From positions 1,178,001-1,242,000 of the forward strand of contig CAWBCV010000001.1 in NCBI GenBank assembly GCA_963787425.1: a DNA stretch of 64,000 nt, in the 5' to 3' direction. Positions 61,908-64,000 of this stretch are shown here, one piece after another. A program made the position numbers and the translations under genes. Numbering within the stretch: position 1 is the first letter of the stretch; every line of letters starts with the position of its first letter. The notes beneath the pieces are model-generated. The model searched no databases, had not been told where the DNA came from, and was given only the letters and a program-made list of their open reading frames with translations. Source of the stretch: AP-15 sp963787425 (GTDB lineage Bacteria; Pseudomonadota; Alphaproteobacteria; ATCC43930; CGMCC-115725).

Positions 61908-63060
61908 ATGGCTCGTGACGGCTACAGGATTTTCGACTCCGACACGCATGTCGGTCCGGACGCACGCATTATAGCCGGTTATCTCAGCGGGGGCTGAAAA
62001 GGACAGGCTGCGTGGTTGGGAGGCATACAAGTCGCGAGACCGCTCCGGGCATGAGACCTACACCAAGGGTCAGCGGCGTTATCGTCGCCGCCTCGGGACG
62101 GCCGAACCTGACGAGGCGCCGAGCGGGTATATGGCGGGCTTTACCGGCGTCAAGCGGACGCGCCAGCCATCGCCGCTGGTGGACTTTGACCCTGGCGAGC
62201 GCATCAAGGACATGGATTACGAGGGTGTCGACGTTAACCTGACACTGCCCTCGGGCTGGTTTGGCACCTGGACCGCCGGCGACGACGTGGCGCTCGAAAT
62301 GGCGATGTATCGCGCCTATCACCGCTGGATGGCCGATTATTGTGGCGCTTACCCGAACCGGCTCGGCGGCGTAATCCTGGCCGGCGCCCGAGACATCGAC
62401 GGTGCGCTCGCCGAGATCCGACGTTGGGGCCGCTCAAGCTGGGCCTGGGGACTGATGGTCTACGCGCCGGTCGGCATGCCGCTCGATCATCCGAGCCTGG
62501 AGCCGCTCTACGCCGCAGCCGCCGAAGTCGACCTCGCCGTCGTGCTCCACACCTTCACGGTGATGCCGCCCTATGCGCCCGGCGGACAGGATACCTGGGA
62601 TAATTTGTGGCTGCAGCGCTCAGCCGCTCACCCCTGGTGTGGCATGCGCAATATGGCGGCAATGATCTGCAGCGGCGTGATGGACCGCTACCCCAGCCTG
62701 CGCGTCGGGATCTTGGAGGCGGGGCACGGATGGCTGCCGTTCTGGATGGCGCGGCTCGATGAGCATGCCGAGACGATCAAAGCTGCGCTCCCTGAGCTTG
62801 ATCACAAGCCGAGCGACTACGTTACTGGCGGGCGGTATTTCCAGAGCATCGAGATCCCCGAAGGCGCCAAGCTGACCAACGCCGTCATCGACCTAATCGG
62901 CGACCATGTCCTGATGTATGCGTCGGACTATCCGCATGGCGAAAGCCACTTTCCGGAGTCTGTCTCTCTCGTGTTGGACTGGGTGATGGACGCGGAGCGG
63001 AAGCGCAAGCTCCTCTGGGACAACGCCATCCGCTTCTATGCACGGGCGCCGGTCCGTTGA
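61908..63060 (+). pseudogene. Amidohydrolase (TIM-barrel metal-dependent hydrolase, ACMSD type), one frameshift
   Basis: ATG 61908 begins ARDGYRIFDSDTHVGPD, whose His/Asp are the first metal ligands of amidohydrolase-2 enzymes. A G too many in a GGGGG run at about 61988-61992 breaks the frame with a TGA; correcting it gives LSAGAEKDRLRGWEAYKSRD and leads into the second frame at 62131. There HTFTVMPP, EAGHGWLPFW and YASDYPHGE supply the remaining His and Asp ligands. Family members decarboxylate or hydrolyse aromatic ring-fission products such as 2-amino-3-carboxymuconate semialdehyde. It lies right after the ICL-family gene, so a shared pathway is likely. Confidence 0.85.
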
Positions 63061-63159
63061 GGCAGCCGGCCTCCGGGAACGACAGGATCAGCCTCATTGC
63101 GCCACAGGGCGAAGCGTGCGCTTATTCGCTGCAGCAGCTGCAAGTAGTGTGTGTGCGAC

Positions 63160-63422
63160 GTAGGGGGGAGTTCGACACAGTTCATCCCGGAGTCATCGAC
63201 ACGCCGATTTGGACGAACCTACCGCTATCGGCCGGACGCAACGTGCCGATTTATCCGAACGAAGTAGCCAAAGCCGGAGTACCGCTCGGCAGAGCTGGGC
63301 AGGCGCAGGATATCGCAAACGGCGTGCTCTTCCTCGCCTCTGACGCGTCCAGCTACATGACGGGCGCGGAACTGGTGATCGACGGTGGCATGACGGGCGG
63401 TGCAAGACCTTGGTGGAGCTGA
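63160..63422 (+). pseudogene. C-terminal half of a short-chain dehydrogenase
   Basis: The frame holds VHPGVIDTPIW, PLGRAGQAQDIANGVLFLASDASSYMTGAELVIDGGM, the second half of a classical SDR. The cofactor motif and the YxxxK are missing. It starts abruptly in GEFDT and cannot be a functional enzyme. An IS5-type palindrome and a transposase scrap follow, so insertion and deletion may have removed the rest. Confidence 0.8.
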
Positions 63423-63461
63423 ATTTGACAGCCTGAGGGTCACCTTCAGCAGCATCCGCAG

Positions 63462-63526
63462 AGTGCGACTTTAGCGGAAAGTTCCATAGTAAATATAACT
63501 ATGGGCGATTCCGCTAAAGTCGCACT
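63462..63526. repeat. 18-bp perfect inverted repeat, IS-end palindrome
   Basis: AGTGCGACTTTAGCGGAA (63462-63479) and TTCCGCTAAAGTCGCACT (63509-63526) are perfect inverted copies. Inside, CCATAGT and ACTATGG form a second pair. It looks like two terminal inverted repeats of one IS5-type element drawn together with the middle lost, or a miniature element. A related transposase scrap follows at 63650-63850. Confidence 0.85.
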
Positions 63527-63649
63527 GTTCGCGAGCGACACCGTTCGACCCCCAGAAAGGGCTCCACGGTGCGTCCTGAGTGTCCGAATCTTAATCGCAT
63601 AGGCTGTACAACTCATCTGTGATCGCGTAATAGTCAGGCTAATCTTCTG

Positions 63650-63850
63650 ATGAGCAACCACTGACAGCCAGTCCGCGCGATGTACAAGATCGCATTGAGC
63701 ACGTTGCGTAGCTCGGTCGCGCGCGGGCGGCCCAAACGCTTTTACTGCCGGCATGTGCGGCTCAATCAGCGCCCATTCGGCGTCCGTCAGGTCGCTTGCG
63801 TAGCGCTGTCCTTCTCGCTCATACTTTGGGCGAGTGATTTCGGTCCACAT
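63650..63850 (-). pseudogene. N-terminal scrap of an IS5-family transposase
   Basis: The frame starts MWTEITRPKYEREGQRYASDL, then TDAEWALIEPHMPA, the conserved N-terminus of IS5/IS1031-group transposases. A shift near 63735 ends the match after about 40-65 residues (LVHRADWLSVVAH recalls iLYiaRTGCQWRmLP). The catalytic DDE region is absent. It is probably the remains of the element whose ends form the palindrome at 63462. Confidence 0.75.
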
Positions 63851-63858
63851 TTTGTGCC

Positions 63859-64000
63859 TCGATGATGGCTTCTCCACAACCATCATGACACAACCGACTG
63901 AAATCACTCAATTCATTTTCAGTCAGCCTCTGAGGCAATCGGGCACCGAAGTGTTTTCGCGATGATCAACGATCCGCTCCCAATCCCGCCAGCGACAGGA
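63859..64000. other. Window end without a recognisable gene
   Basis: I see no supported coding frame in the last 140 bases. They lie upstream of the IS5-type scrap and may be the beginning of a further element or gene outside the window. Confidence 0.4.

Overview
The window is about 64 kb of GC-rich DNA from what looks like a soil or plant-associated alphaproteobacterium, close to Bradyrhizobium, Rhodoplanes or an uncultured Hyphomicrobiales/Rhodospirillales lineage. That placement is inference. It rests on base composition, on two palindromic intergenic repeats of a kind common in these groups (9098-9120 and 9964-10035), on the TPR-cyclase style regulators, and on the many CoA-transferase, LLM flavin-oxidoreductase, SDR and ring-oxygenase genes typical of versatile catabolic alphaproteobacteria. 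No tRNA, rRNA or CRISPR array was found.

Layout. 1-15.9 kb: catabolic genes, including a Gfo/Idh oxidoreductase (partial), dienelactone hydrolase, CaiB-type CoA-transferase, SbcD-like phosphoesterase, SDR, class IV aminotransferase (frameshifted), secreted phosphoesterase, GYD protein, two LLM monooxygenases, an alpha/beta hydrolase, an MFS permease, a PcaB-like lyase (frameshifted) and small proteins. 15.9-19.3 kb: two coupled membrane microproteins, a PhoPQ-activated-type protein, an SDR (frameshifted) and the 3' part of a glutaredoxin-DinB gene. 19.3-21.0 kb: an unusual 1,616-bp mobile element that splits that gene. 21.1-32.7 kb: cupin, alpha-methylacyl-CoA racemase, Rieske protein, ComEC, cyclase-TPR protein, YHS-RidA fusion, class III aminotransferase with an upstream 23-codon ORF and terminator, MetE-like protein and SDR. 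32.7-45.4 kb: a gene graveyard holding remnants of a hybrid kinase, sugar transferase, ligand-gated channel, cytochrome c protein, terminase, ureidoglycolate lyase, integrase, Kup transporter, recombinase and group II intron, with an intact TetR/monooxygenase pair and a frameshifted regulator embedded. 45.4-51.6 kb: a three-subunit molybdenum hydroxylase operon, decayed FAH and monooxygenase genes, and an isochorismatase-like protein. 51.7-55.4 kb: an array of two full-length copies of the same element alternating with two 239-bp mini-elements. 55.4-64 kb: two overlapping pentapeptide genes, a Baeyer-Villiger monooxygenase, MFS, GNAT, GFA, an ICL/PEP-mutase-family enzyme, a frameshifted amidohydrolase, an SDR fragment and IS5-type debris.

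The most interesting system is the mobile element. Its three copies encode a 501-residue protein that I cannot place in a known transposase family. The ends carry small hairpins rather than terminal inverted repeats. Insertion leaves a CTAA(G) direct repeat. Removing copy 1 restores the interrupted gene in frame, and the two reconstructed empty sites share a 12-bp motif. Hairpin-ended 239-bp mini-elements alternate with the full copies. The gene split by copy 1 also has a UGA exactly where a redox cysteine is expected.

Catabolic genes appear able to cooperate in the breakdown of aromatic or branched acids: CoA activation and racemisation, flavin and Rieske oxygenation, dienelactone and amidohydrolase ring-fission steps, and uptake by MFS carriers. 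Substrates cannot be read from the sequence. Several otherwise intact genes carry single-base frameshifts, some in G or C runs, so either early decay or base-calling error must be considered.
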